A DNA stretch of 64,000 nucleotides from Branchiostoma belcheri (Eukaryota; Chordata; Leptocardii; Amphioxiformes; Branchiostomatidae): positions 1,079,574-1,143,573 of the forward strand of contig NW_017803843.1 of assembly GCF_001625305.1 (NCBI RefSeq), written 5' to 3'. The notes under the pieces are model-generated. The model was given only the letters and a program-made list of their open reading frames with translations, searched no databases and was not told where the DNA came from. This document shows positions 26,883-40,260 of this stretch, in pieces. The position numbers and the translations under genes are program-made. Positions within the stretch are counted from its first letter, which is position 1. Each line of letters opens with the position of its first letter.

Positions 26883-29014
26883 AAAGACAAACAGAAAATT
26901 GAGAATTTTCATACCAGAATTAGACATTAGCTGAGACCTTTAATTTCGAAAACTTACATGGTGATATGATGTTTTGAACAAATCTGGTCTATCATTGTTC
27001 CTGGGCTTTCGAAGTACTAGCGTGCAGAGAAAAATCTACCGTATTAAATGGACGAAAGTCCGACCATTTTCCGGTTGAAACTAGTTGAATTGACAGTTAT
27101 ATTTTCTGACTCAATCGGCTCGGTAGGAAATACTAACAAACATTGGAACATAAGGTACACAGTATGTCCACTTTTCCGGCATTCACATTTGTAATGATGT
27201 GCCAGTAGTGGCTCTGAGCCGCAGAAAGGCACCGGCGTCGAAACAGTCGTGCCGCGCATAGAAGGCTTCTTCTGTATATACTTTTATTGGCTAGATTTAT
27301 GACAGGAAAACCTGTTGCAGACATTGATACAGACTATGTAACTCATCGGCCACGAGCCTTTTTATTTCTCTACATAGAAATGTCGCCTACATTGTCTTGT
27401 GGCTACCTACGCTAGCGCTGCACATTTGATGCAGCTTCGTAAGGTTGTCCTCTTGTATCAGGACAGCTGTCAAATAGGACTTCTGTCCGACGCTCCGCCA
27501 AGCATGGTAACAGTATCCATGTTTCCTGGCCACATATTTGTCGGACAATGTATACATAACTTACACAAACAGTCGGTGCTGTGAAGGTAAATTTGGAAAC
27601 ACAAGTTTTCCGGTCCAATGTATCAGTCTGAGATGGTTACTGAAATCGAAGACGGCGTCCCTACACTTCCGTTGTTGTTTCAACCGCACACTTTTGCCAA
27701 CTTCTTATTTGCCCGATAAACTCTTGCAAATGGCGGACACGACAGAGCTAATTTGATGACACGAGTTGCGGAGCGTAACCTGACGTTTTGACACGTCGGT
27801 GTAGCGTAAGACGAGACGTGTAAGGGCCTGGGCAAATAAGCCGTCGCCAGTCGTCGCCTGGTTCTTAAATTTGACGCCGCCGTTTGCGTACACGGAATGT
27901 GCATACTTGTAAGACAGTACCACTTAAGCACGCATCGGTTGTCCGACACTTGTTCACCTGTCTGCTTACTCGGTCAAAAGTTTCTTTACCTTCACTTACG
28001 GGCCCCAAAAATAGTATATTTTTCACTACCTATTTTTAGCTTTACATTAAGTTTAATTGTTTGTTTTTACTCAGCGGCCTGGCCTGAAACTTCCCTAGCC
28101 TTTTTCCACGTTCGGAAATGTATCTCCATCTGTCAGTATAGGTACTTGGTATGAAAATAATTATTATTGACTGAAGCATTAACTAGATGAGTCTGGACTA
28201 TAGTTTATTGTGAGGTTTCGTCTTAAGAGCAGCTGAGATACTAGAAGGTCTTTGGCTGTCTTTTAGCATAAACAAATGATGACATGCCCCCACTTCAGTG
28301 CGCTGTCAACGTCTTGGAACCATATGTTCCTTTTGAGACACATCAACGATTTACTTGATTTATGAATATGATCATGAGGGTTAACCAGGATTATTTTGTG
28401 CACGCTCCCGCTTTTCTGTTATCGTCATGAGAGACCAGTTCACGGGTGAACTCTCGCGGGGTCACGCGAGAGGTTGTCTTGATGCTAACTTTCCAGAAGT
28501 TTTCCGTCTTCCAATCGAGAGTTTTATTTTCACAACCTCGCTTTTTGTGCCTAGTTTCGACTAGTTTAGACAAGTGTACAAATACAAACCCCTTACTATC
28601 CCAGCGTATTAACAGCGTGCCAGCCGGAGATGGAAGTTGTGTGTATCTGTTCTTCACTTGGCCGACCTCAAGCCGGCCGAAATCGCCTCTCTGACGAGAC
28701 GAGCCGACTTGTAGGTGCCAATTACTTCATCGGCGCTGTGGGTAATGGAAGCTGCGAGAGGAGAAGGAAAATAAACAGACTGGAGATTTTCTGTTTAAGT
28801 CGACCTCGAGAACCCGCGAGAGAAAGCAGTGTGCAAATGTGTGTGTGTCTGGGATCGACCCGGATGTTCTAAACTTGGTCCGGATCCGGGATGCGCGCCG
28901 GATCTCGGGGCAGTACACCTGTCGTTTGGCTATCCCATGGTTCATTGCTCGATACACTGGTCATTGGGAGGAGGGAGGGAGGAAGATGGGCGCCGTCAGA
29001 ATCTATAGAACTTT

Positions 29015-29254
29015 NNNNNNNNNNNNNNNNNNNNNNNNNNNNNNNNNNNNNNNNNNNNNNNNNNNNNNNNNNNNNNNNNNNNNNNNNNNNNNNNNNNNNN
29101 NNNNNNNNNNNNNNNNNNNNNNNNNNNNNNNNNNNNNNNNNNNNNNNNNNNNNNNNNNNNNNNNNNNNNNNNNNNNNNNNNNNNNNNNNNNNNNNNNNNN
29201 NNNNNNNNNNNNNNNNNNNNNNNNNNNNNNNNNNNNNNNNNNNNNNNNNNNNNN
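29015..29254. other. Assembly gap, 240 N
   Basis: Run of 240 Ns in the intergenic region. Unlike the other gap, the flanks do not look alike. Confidence 0.99.
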
Positions 29255-32200
29255 ATTGCTATCATCGCTCGTCGGTATCGCCACAGGCGGACTAGTTAGT
29301 CATTCCGCGCCCTCCGTACTCTAGGAATTAGCGGTGCCCAGAGCAGGACCCCACCAGTATAATAACTGTAATCTGATTACAACGCCTTGTCTGTGTTGAG
29401 TTGCCAGATCGTTTCCCAAGTAACATGCACCGATATGAAACGGTGTTAAGTGGCGTATACATCGATTCAGTACTACATGTGTAAGGTATCACCCTCCCAA
29501 GGCCTCGACATAATCAAGTTCAGCTGCATGGCCCTTCACTGCTGCACTTTCCGCAACGTCAAATACTATACGCTTGGTGACCAGAACCTGGGAGTATTTT
29601 TAAAGTGTGGAAGACAGGGTCTTGGGTACATAAGAGTTTTTCTGTGTCCAGGATCCTGGTTTGTCTAGAGGGGATTGCTCGGTTGGCGGCCCGCATGGCC
29701 AAATAGCCAGTCTGGTGGATAGGGTTCATCTGGATACAAAGTGCATTCACCTACACCCCCCCTCCTCACCTCCACGGCTGGTCTTTCACACCGGGATTTG
29801 TAGCGCTGACGTCTGTCTAAATTGTTTAACGGTCCACTACATCGGACAGACGGCTTAGAATGTGTACCCGCCAACTTTGCAACGTTTCTGAAGTTACTTA
29901 CTCTTGTCGAGAGAACGTGCAATGTCAAAGTACTGTGTGATCTGAGGCAGCTTTGCTTAAACCCTCGTCATTGGTACTTTTGTAATTCTTTAGTTTACCA
30001 TTGCAATGTGTGAGTACTGGGTAGTTTGTACACGGTATTCAGAAAGTCCCCTTAATGCATCTCACTACTGAGTGGTTAAATGTGATGATATATGGCCAAG
30101 TTCCCACCGTCGCCTCGCTCCGCTGTGACTTGTCAGCCTGGTAGCTTCGTGTTTTCTTTAATCTGGGTGTCAAGTTGACAGGTACTACAGAGACTACACG
30201 GTAAAGTAGGGCGGCCATTAGCGTCCAGAGAGAGTCCTCGCTTGTGGGGAAAAGGGTCAGGCTGGCGGAAAAGTGGACACGGAGGAGGCTGGGCGCTTGG
30301 GAGGACGGAATCCACCTGGGAGGCTGCCTAATAGAAATCGTCTAGACCACTACAACCAGGGCCCCACTTAAAACAACTATTCAAGGCACGGTGTGGGAAC
30401 GGGAAAGAACTAGGCAGGGAAAATCGCAGGCATGCCTGTACCGTGTCCGAGAATTAGATTGAGAATGTTAGCAAATATACCTCGCATGTGGAACGGATTT
30501 TCAGGCGAGTGGATGTGTTGATTTGTTGGGGGAATAGTCTGTCAGTTGTCTTTGCGTTGTGGAAACACGAGTGCAGATGAAGCAAACAGGTAAACCAGAC
30601 TGTATACCGTGCTGTAATATTGCAGTCTGGTCCTGTATGTCAGGACAAGGTGTCGTCCTATTTGCCCAGCGTCTCGGCGGCAGCTTGAAGCTTTCAGGAG
30701 CGATAGAAGTGTCAATCAGGACAGAGGTCTTACGCGGTCTAGTTGTTTTATTAACCTGTGCCACCTCCCACATATTGCTGCACTGGCCCCGGCAATACCG
30801 GCGATATCCACACCTCTGCTGGGAGCTCACCCCGTGTTCTGAACCGCGCCATTCCAAATACTTCGCCTCAACTTTGACACCAACCCGTGCCTCACACCAA
30901 ATTCTCTTAATTTTCACCCAATTTCGCAGCAATTTCGGCGCTAATCGGAGCTCTTGACAAGAGACACGGATTTTAAGGCTGTTAATCCCAAGTTGAAGTT
31001 CTCGTCGGTATTAAGTCCGCCGGTGGGTGATGTTGACGCCGGCTTGTCCGTTTCATCTGTCAATCATGTTGTCCGCCATCTCCGTCAGCGCTCCTCCTGT
31101 TCTCGGCGAGCAAAGCTCTAGCCTCCTACCATCAAACGGTCAAGCTTATTCTTGCCAGAATCAGTCTAGTAGCTTAGCTTTCCTTCTAACGTTTTCTGTT
31201 TCTGTGGTACTACGCGGGCGTATCAGTCACACATTTGTCATCACTGTAAGCCCATGCATGGCGTGTATGTCAAGTATGATTTGTCTAAAATTTTCCCGTA
31301 GGATTGCTGGCTTGGTGATTGATTTATATGCTCTCGTTAAGTACTCAGTAGGCCTGCTGCCGTCCCTTTCTACGTACGCTGATCCGTTTCATCCCAAAAT
31401 AGCGTCATTCAGCGTCGTCATCCTCTTGTTTTAGAACCTGATGCGATTAAAATCTCTGGCTTACGAGCGGCGCGTGCTGGAGTTGCTAGGAAATAGGAGC
31501 TCGCTCCGGCAGTTGTTTGAATTGTCCTCTGCCCTTGTCGCAATTAGATGCCTTCTTGTCATTCTCTGGCCGCCGCGGCTCTGAGAGGATTACCCCGTTA
31601 TGTTTGGGGATGTTTTACCCCCGAAACCACACCAGCGGAGAAAAAGATATAATCCGACCCACAAATATTTCCCACTTCAGTCCCACAACAAGGACCCACG
31701 CTCCACGCCACTTAAAGAACGGCCGGTCCTGCGATAACACTGCCCGGACAGGTCGCCGACACCTGACTTCATCCGACAGTTCCTTCTCCCCCTCCCTCCA
31801 TCCTTACTCTGGCATAACCGGTGTGTGTTCGCGTGCCTTGTGATAATCTAGTTTTGACGTCCGCTGACTATTTTCCGAGTCATAACTGGGTGAGTATCAG
31901 TTTATTTAGTCTTATCTTTGTTGACCAAGTCGGCTCCGGGTCCGTGCAAGACTTTGCAAACTATGTTGGAGGCATGCGCACTAAAAAAACGCTAAGAGTA
32001 AGAGGAAAAACTGCCATGTAACTGCAATGGAAGATGGCTGTATTTTCAAGCCAGATCGGGGTACATTGCATCATCCTATGCTGATCAGTGTGTATTTTTA
32101 TACCACTGTATCTCAAAAACAGTACCAGTTACATGATTGAAACATACATGGTATGTAATACCAATAGGTCTCTCTACTAATAGATTTTGTACCTCACATT

Positions 32201-34132
32201 TTAGCAGTGAAATCCAATTATCTTATCAAGTACCATTGTACTCAAGTCACCGAAATGGTGGAAACTTTTGTGTCAATGCTGAAGATAGCATGAGATATGC
32301 TGAGCACTTAAACACATAAATTTGCATATTAATTAACCTAATCCTATTTTCTGTATAAGTCCAGATTGTCGAATGATACCAACGTCATACTGAGGCATTA
32401 GCTGTCTTAAGCCCGGGACAAAAACATTTGACATTCTAACTCATGTACATAAATGTGTGACGGAGTTTTTTCTCAAATACATGAATATTATCTATTTATA
32501 GAATACATGTTTGTAAACATGTGAGTCATGGCATATATAATATTTGCATACATTTCGATATGAAATTCGCTGACGACGTTTTTTTATGACGTGCGTGTGC
32601 ATAACTTCTTATCTCGTGAAATGGGGCCAAGGCTAGACAAAGTATTTATTCACTGCAGCTAGCTAGTTTGCGCACAAGATACGACGTACTGCATACACAC
32701 TTCACGCTACATACCACCAGGATTTCCCGACCAGATCTGTCGGAGAATGCGAACCGCGAAAAGCAGAACAGTAACCGTCCGATGCCGGAGTATTTGTATC
32801 CAGGGAGAGAGATCCCCGGTATGCATTTGATGTTGGGGGACGTGGTTTGAACAGGTGCGGCTGAAGGTGCTCGGGGTGATCCCGGATCGGACCACGACGG
32901 GGAAACTTACCGGAAAAAACGGATTTCACTTGTGGAGAGGAGAGATGCTGCTGGCTGGAGGTTACTGGTACAGTATGGCTCTCGGCGGTGCCTGTTTTGG
33001 GAATGTGGGGGGAAGTTTCTGCGCTGAAGCCCGCAAGGCGAGCGTTTCTTCCGGCGTGAGACCACCTGTCGCCTGCCCTAGAACTTGCCGCTACACCGAT
33101 AGTCCTCCCTCCAGTCACTCATGTACCTCAGCTCTTTCCAACCTGCTAGAACCATTTCTGTTCAAATTTTGGGCGCGAACTACTTCGGTTGTTAAATCGG
33201 GTCATTGCCCTCAAGCTGATACCAACATCTTTTCATTCGCATTATAATCGTTAATATCAATCAAACTTGTCGTAATGAAAACATTAGCTTGGTATGAAAC
33301 AACCAGTCATTTGGTAGATTGGTAATGTCGTTTAAGGAGGTTAAAGATCTATGTAACCAGTAAAAGCAACAAGATTTTTTAATCTTCTTGCCTTTGGTTT
33401 ATCATGACATACACAAGGTAGCACTTAGCTTCCCGTGGTCACACAGAGAATATCCCGGCCCCAAGCCCTGACCAGCCCTACCGGATGGCTCTGATCACTG
33501 TTAGGCGTTCGGTGGTAGATCCGATGGCGAGATATGACTATTTATTAAGCCCCAAGATCGCTTACAAATTGGTGCAAGGTATAACCGTGCCTCCGACGTG
33601 TAGTTGTCGATCCTACTTTACAGCTCAGCACGAGAACGGGCCGCATCTGGGTTACATTACCCGCCCGACTCTCCGACCATCTGCTGCGGCTCAAGCCCGG
33701 CCGCAGTAGCCGGTGGACATCATCCCCCGTAATGATGATGAATCTGAAGTCAATAGCTACTGTTGTTTAGAATACGGCAGGGCGGTGGTTTCTTTTTCTT
33801 CGCGGGGGGGGGGGGGAGTCCTGCAACAACAAGAGAGCAAGCCGCCCTGTGACACGTGCTTGATGTGCCTGTACTCTGCGCTGATATTGTACTTGCTACA
33901 TTACCTGGTGTTCAGAACATTCTTCATCTAAACTATCTCACGTTTTCCCAAGGCCAAACGTGGTCCTTTACATTACTACCGTACATTTTGTGTTAACGAC
34001 ATAACAAGATGAGATGATGTGATGAGATTAAGATATTATCACCATGAGAGTCGTAAATTTCGAGGATAGTTTGTTTTACGACCGCCGAGGGGCGGCGTGT
34101 TACAAACCCTGTACCTTCTTTTCCCGTGTCGG

Positions 34133-34686
34133 TATAAAAAAGTGACTGGAATTCAACGTGAAGGCTGGTGGGAATGTCGGCTCGTAAAGAAGAGCCTTCT
34201 GATAGCTGCGATGTCACCGCAATGAATTTCTGGGAGAAAGGAATCTACATACACTTCATTGACGTCACGGTGATCGGATAGAATACACAAACTCTGGGCT
34301 CCTCTCTCCGAGGTCGATGAAGGACGCAGCGCGCAAGATCAGCCGGATACTCTGCCGTGTGTGGCCGGGAAAAGCAAGGACGGCGCGTAAGAGACATTCC
34401 GCAGCAGTCCCGCCGCCCAATCCCGCATGCAGTAGCTGTGGACTTCCCGCCGGCTTGTCCTCTGTTGTCTCTGCTCGCCACATCAAAAAAAAGCCGAGGT
34501 TTCCCCGGGACAGGGCCAGGAGGGTGGAGAACGGCCACCCAGGCAAGGACCTTCGCTCGCACCTGACGGGGAAGCGACGGGAGAGAGGCTGACCATCGGA
34601 CCGTTAGCGCTGCTGGACCATTCTGCCCTGGGCTCAGCTGGCTAAACCAAGACCAGGCGAACGGATTAGGAACACAAAGAGAACAG
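34133..34686 (+). promoter_or_regulatory. TATA-like box and possible first exon of a noncoding transcript
   Basis: TATAAAAA at 34133-34140 and a donor-like aaca/gtgagt near 34,686. A TGACGTCA palindrome lies inside at 34260-34267. Open frames on both strands here are basic, low-quality and not recognisable as protein. Confidence 0.2.
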
Positions 34687-34935
34687 TGAGTCGCCGTGAT
34701 TGTGACGGTTTGTCCGGGCACATGTGTAGGCCAGCCGAGCCGACCGTCTACAAAAGGAGCCGACGGCGACAGGAGTGGTGCTCAGATGTGGAAACCTCCG
34801 CCTAGAAGGAAAGGCCGCTTTCTTTGGAATTTCTCAACTCGTGAGAGCCAATTTTGTCGTCCGGCATTGCAACTTTTTGCTCTGAGACATTTTGGGGGAC
34901 GAGTATGCTACATGGACGACACCGTGGGCGTAGCT

Positions 34936-35028
34936 TATATAAGCGACTGAGTTGTTGTATGTAACGGACTACTGCCTGCCGCCCCCATCTTCACAAACAG
35001 GCCAGGAACGTCCCGCTAAAACGCACAG
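34936..35028 (+). promoter_or_regulatory. TATA box (TATATAAG) and putative leader exon
   Basis: TATATAAG at 34936-34943, then about 60 nt of C-rich leader ending cgcacag at 35028 before gtaaac. It has the spacing of a TATA-driven first exon; no coding sequence follows nearby. Confidence 0.3.
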
Positions 35029-37749
35029 GTAAACCCTGATTGCATTCTTCGCACGTCTCCAGGGCAACTCGATCCTGACTTGTACGGGCCCATCTCCATA
35101 ATTAATACGACACAATCACATAGGTGTGGGGTTTGATCCTTCTGAAGGCGCAGTGTTGGGGCCAGCCGGGGTCTGACTGACGAGAGACAATGTCGTGTTG
35201 CGGGCGAACACCCGGATAACCTCTTCCTCCCGGAGAGTTCCTGCGGACATTTCAGTCGGAGGAGGTTCATACGACGCCGTGTAACGTTACACCGCCAGGT
35301 ACGTGAAACATTCTGCCTGCCACATTCTACACGGAGGTGCAGTTTCCGTGGGTCTTGTTTGTCCTCCTTCCCAGATAATTAGCCCGTGTGTCCCGTGAAG
35401 ATACATTCACAATGTCGTTCCATATGACGACTTGTACCAAAGCATTATCAACAGGCATGACATACTGGTATTGTACGCACGCGAGCCCAAAACACGCCAC
35501 TAGACTTGGTTAATATAATGTACGTAAGTTATGTGTATACGTTTATGTCAGGGCACTGTCTGAATACGATAAGCAAAGGAAGAGGCAGGTCGCAAGAGAA
35601 GTCCCTCGGGCTATGCTACGATGATTGACAGCTCACTTGCACGACACACGATGTGTCGTGCTGAGAGAGTTTCTGCTTGAACCTGAGTCGTGATGTCTGA
35701 CATGGTCGTTTGTTTGTCATATGGAACTGGAACTGACAAGTTGTGCGTCCCGTTTTTGATCCGCCCGGACGCGTCCCTCTAGCCGGTGGGCATTCCTGGC
35801 GTTTCATCCAGCAACCTTGCCCTGGCGCGCTGGTGGTCTATGCCGAGATTTAACTCAAAATGTTACCAGCTTCATCAAATGCATGATTCCTACCCTTTCT
35901 GTTTGTAATATCGTTTCCCCTAGGAGATTACAGAAGACGCCGTGCTACCAGAAGAGGCTATACACCTACTGTCACCTCATTTCTGACCAGGACAGTCTGG
36001 TCCTTACTTCTTGCTCATTTGATATCTAAAGACATTCGTATCATCGTATGCCGTCGTGTTCAGGGCAAGTTTTGTCAACATTCACTGCATTCTACAAGCA
36101 ACACCGTTTGACACTGTAAGAATGTGGTCTTCACAGAAATATGCGTCATTCACAGTGATCGGTTGACCCGTTTCTCCATCGTGGCGGGCGCCATTTTTAG
36201 CACACCTGGACCCCCCCCCCTCACCCCATTCCTCAGGTCCCGCTCAGGGTCCCGCTAATTGGACGGATCTCTGGGAACAAAGATGGTCCCGCTCTTTTTG
36301 TTCCCTGATTGTCTGCGTTCCCATGGATCTGGCAGCTGGCAATTTCATCCCGGGGCCTGCAGCAAAAGTAGTTACCGCGTAACGAAGTTCGCCCGGCAGC
36401 GCGCCAGTGATTCACCCAGTCTTCGCTCGTTTCCTCCCGGCCATGCTGTAAACAAAAGCCGCAGGGAGGAACCAGACCTCACGGACAGTTCTTAGCGCCC
36501 TCTAGTATCTCTCCTGCTAATGGCGCTGGGAGAAGGTGATACCGTTCTCCCTCAGACCCCCCTCAAACTCATAAAGCCCCCCCTCCCCGATCCAGATGGT
36601 TTTTGCACTCAGGAAAAAGTAACGACTTTGCAAAGTACGGACGAACCAAAGAGTGATAAATAAAATCTGTATAGCTGAGCGGTTTGAAACTTCAGACGCA
36701 CCTAGATATTGCTTTTCAACGATAAGCATGGTTAAGGAGAGGATTTGAACTAGTTCTGGCCACAAGGAATTCCTCTTATCGCTCACTACATAGCTACAGC
36801 CACAGGAGTGTGATAGCTAGCCCTGTGCTGTAGATCTCTGGTTATTTGGAATAACTGCGCGCTGAACTATCAACATGTTTTCTCGAATCTAATTGTTCAC
36901 AAATAACGTAAACTTAAAGTTGACAAATACGGACGCAGTGTGCGGTGCATGTGTGAGGCGTGTAGAGCAGTGCTCAAATTTCTTTTGGCCTTTTACCTGG
37001 GTACCTTCTCAACCTTCGGGAGCCAGAATCTTCTCTCCCTGCCACGCTATGTGCACCTACGGAATTTATCTATTGGTAAAGTAAAACGAACTCTCTGGGA
37101 ACGAGATCTGCTGAGTAACTGTGCGGCTAATGTCCTCCTAACAGTCGTGAGACAGCCTGGAAACTACTGTGGGTAATCTTCGTTAAAATACCTTCTTTCC
37201 GTACGTGCTTTTCAAAGCTTCTGTAACCACCTATAGACACAGGCGAGGTGCAGCCCCTCTAAAGCCTTTTCAGGCTTTGCGTTTTAGGTGTCTAGAATAG
37301 TGTATTGAATGGCCCAATCCCTCTCGAGGACGTGGACTTTGGGGTAATGCTAACGGGAGGCACGTCTCTTTGTTGGGGTACTTTCACTCCTGCACGAGTA
37401 TTTTCCTGTAATCCACAAGAAGCCATTCCCAAGCTTACGCTGTACCCTCATTCTTCCCCAACCGTTCTTGCTGCTTTTCTATTCCCACAGACCCGTATGG
37501 TCTTTGACATGTTTCTTGTACAAGCGGTAAAACTGCTCTGAAGAGGAATGTTTCGTGACTTTCGGGCTCGTCTGGAAGCAAAGGCGTCTTTGTTTTTAGG
37601 ATTAGATGATGCATTATGGGTAAAATCCTCTCTTCCAGAGGAAAAAGAGGATTCAATGAGGGATGAGCGGCCGAAAAATTGTTTGTTTTCCGAGCAGACT
37701 TCGGGAAAAGGGCCGCAGCGACGGCAAGATGTGAGTCTTCTCTGTACGG

Positions 37750-37805
37750 TCAGTCATTCGTCTTTCTGTGTCTGTGCGATCAGTCATTCGCCGATCAGTC
37801 ATTCA
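37750..37805. repeat. Three copies of CAGTCATTC within 56 bp
   Basis: tCAGTCATTC at about 37750, 37780 and 37795, the last two preceded by cgat. Possible binding-site cluster or short degenerate tandem repeat. Confidence 0.6.
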
Positions 37806-39126
37806 TGTCGCCGTAACTCTATTTGATGACAGCACCATCTCAGTGTGAAAATGAATTTTCCATGGCGCAGTTTGAAGTCGGAAGGAAAGTCTAAAGCAGC
37901 AGTGATGTCTGGTGACAGGCCGACGAAAGTTGCCGATGGATTTGTTTTGATTATTCATAACTCCCTACTGCACGGATGTCATCACACAGTTGCTTTTCGA
38001 TAAGGCGCGACGAGATGGACATGAATATTTACTTTATTCATGAAGGTAACACGTTACCACCTTGCCCACCCCCTTCGTCGTTCTGTCAACAGGCATCAAC
38101 GTCTTACCAAACTAAGATAGCTAATCAAATGCTTTTGAATCATCATGAAACTGTCAGTACTGTTCATAGACCCATCCCATCTATCATCAGTTCTTCTATC
38201 TATCATGCGCACTGTTACCGAAGTGGGGTTAATTGTTTTGTTTTGTTGTAAGCCAGAGAAAAGCGTGTGTTGCACAAGAAATGTAACGCGGTCCGCCAAC
38301 TCTAAGTTGTTAAATCGCGCCCAAAATCGTTTCTCTCCGGCCGTGAGAACCAAAACAATCGGTATCCCCGAAGGCAGTGTCTGTGGTAAGTGGCTTTCCC
38401 TGCCCCGTAATAGTTCGTGTGATATTTCCAAGGCTGAAAAGGCCCGGGGTCGCCTATTGTAGGGGCTGTATAGCGGACGTCAGCACTGAGATCCGTATGG
38501 GTGTAGACGTAATTGTGAGCGACAGCATTACAGTGTAGAAAAAGTGGCAATTTTATTGTTTGCGCAAATCTAGCGTAATGTGTCCTCAGGCATCGGCCTT
38601 TAGCGTTGAATCGAGCGGCGCTGTTCTCACGAAAAGTTTCCTGTGCGCGGCGTTTATGTCGAGCAGTGTTTTGGAAGTGATTCAGTGGGGAGGGGGACAT
38701 AATAGAGGCACGGGGTGACCCGCGTGGAGTTTTTCCGCGCTTCAGGCCTGCTGATGGTCCTCGCTAGTAGAGATGTCTACAATCCACAGAAGGAGGCCAG
38801 ACGCGCTTCACAGTTTACTCAGGCAAGTGGAGGGGCACTCTATTATCACCTAGGTGCGAATATGGGGTGTCGTAAGCCTCCTTGCGAGACGGCCTGCTGA
38901 AACTCACCGCCCCATCGTTACACTCTACCGCCCCCAGCCACCCGGCTCCCGACCGCATAAATCAGCAATCAACACGAACATTGAAAACGTCACTGGAAAT
39001 TATTAAGTATCTAGTCGGGTGGAACCGGTGGATTCGTGGGGTAAATCGTCCCCCGAGGCGCTGCTTGCGTCCGCGAGATGGCAAATTACCTGTCGGTTTG
39101 ACAGCTACAAGTGACGGGGAGACAAG

Positions 39127-39219
39127 ATAAAAAGTGGCTCTGCTGCACGTCAGGTCGGCAGTCGGCTACCTGCGTCCCCTCGGCTCCACACGTCCGGCGG
39201 CGCCGTGCGCGCTCTCTCG
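39127..39219 (+). promoter_or_regulatory. TATA-like box and putative leader exon
   Basis: ATAAAAAG at 39127-39134 followed 85 bp later by a strong donor (gctctctcg followed by gtaagtcc) at 39219/39220. The region between is CpG-rich. It could be an alternative first exon of MMP21 copy A or of an unannotated transcript. Confidence 0.3.
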
Positions 39220-40140
39220 GTAAGTCCGCCCAGGTGTGTTTCGCGCCGCTACGCGTGCTGGGCCTCGCTCAGGTGTGTGGTCTAACAACATACACCGGGG
39301 TTCAGCGTACCTGCTTTGCGTGTGTGTGTGCGCCTCCTGGCATGGGTCTGTGACTCACGTCTGGTTTTTAGACATTGACTTCGGGGCTTGGGTGTCCAAT
39401 GGACCGAGCCGAGCACGGCCCAGCCGCCCGTCGGTGCAACACTCTGTCTCCCCTCGCCCTCAAACTAGTCTGTAGCAAGTGTTCTAGCTACCAACCTGGC
39501 TATTTATTGCCCTATACACTGAAATATACGGACTGGGCTGGATATTGTGAGGGAACTATCTAGGTTATGGTTTGTTTTGGTGCTCAGTGGCATACGGTTA
39601 CACAAGGTAAGGGGGTCAGCCTGGCCGGCGTTGTCAACTTGGTCCGACATGTGGACTACGGCAGATCTATACTGACTGGTAGGACTTTATAATACGCGGG
39701 AGGAACCGTTTATCCCATAAAACATTAGCACACAAATTACTCGGCCTCGATTTTCAGTAGGGGACCTCGCGGTGGATTGTTTATGTTTCCCCCGTGACAG
39801 ACAGCGTCGGGGCGATTTTAGTATCAATAACGCATGAGCGACATAAATCACACTTCTGCACAGTAGCCGCGACCAAAACAAACTCCACAAACCTGTCACT
39901 CGCCACATTACTGGGCAATGTTTGCTGTTCTCATTATGACGCTTCTGTTGTTTTTTAAGAACATTACTACAGTGTGCATAGGACTGTCATGTGTGCGTGT
40001 GTGTACGAATGTACACCAGACGGGGGCACGTTGTCGTCAATTTATGACCTGTCCGCCTCTCCGGTCTTTGGCACTTAGTCGCTAACACCGCGTATGCATT
40101 ATTTAATGAACTTGCATGATGTACTCCCCCTGCCCAGGAG

Positions 40141-40260
40141 TATAAATACCATGCACGCCCCGTTGTTGCTTCAATAGTGTGTTTGGAGTCCGGGAGACGG
40201 TGACCTCTGTCGTCTGCACGTGTGTCAGTCAAACCCTGTACGTGGCCGGACTTGCGAAAG
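40141..40260 (+). promoter_or_regulatory. TATA promoter and putative noncoding first exon (candidate MMP21 copy A leader)
   Basis: TATAAATA at 40141-40148, an initiator-like ttcaatag near 40,170, and a donor (gcgaaag followed by gtagga) at 40260/40261. This describes a leader exon of about 90 nt with no ATG-led ORF. The next acceptor in use downstream on this strand is that of MMP21 copy A at 46724, which itself lacks a TATA box, so this is the closest candidate for its promoter. The link is inferred. Confidence 0.4.

Larger units (their letters stand above)
19390..34132. other. Intergenic region, first half
   Basis: Probable UROS 3' UTR to about 20.8 kb, CA microsatellite, a shift to CpG-rich DNA near 22.3 kb, the diverged tandem duplication at 23.4 kb, and the 240-N gap. 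Long frames here show no family resemblance. Confidence 0.5.

Noticed and set aside
28839..29324. Open frames of 134-161 codons
   Set aside because: They run through the 240-N gap and are artefacts.
32702..33118. 138-codon minus-strand open frame with an internal donor-like cttacc
   Set aside because: No recognisable domain. A minus-strand donor near 32,909 could mean a leader exon, but nothing else supports a gene.
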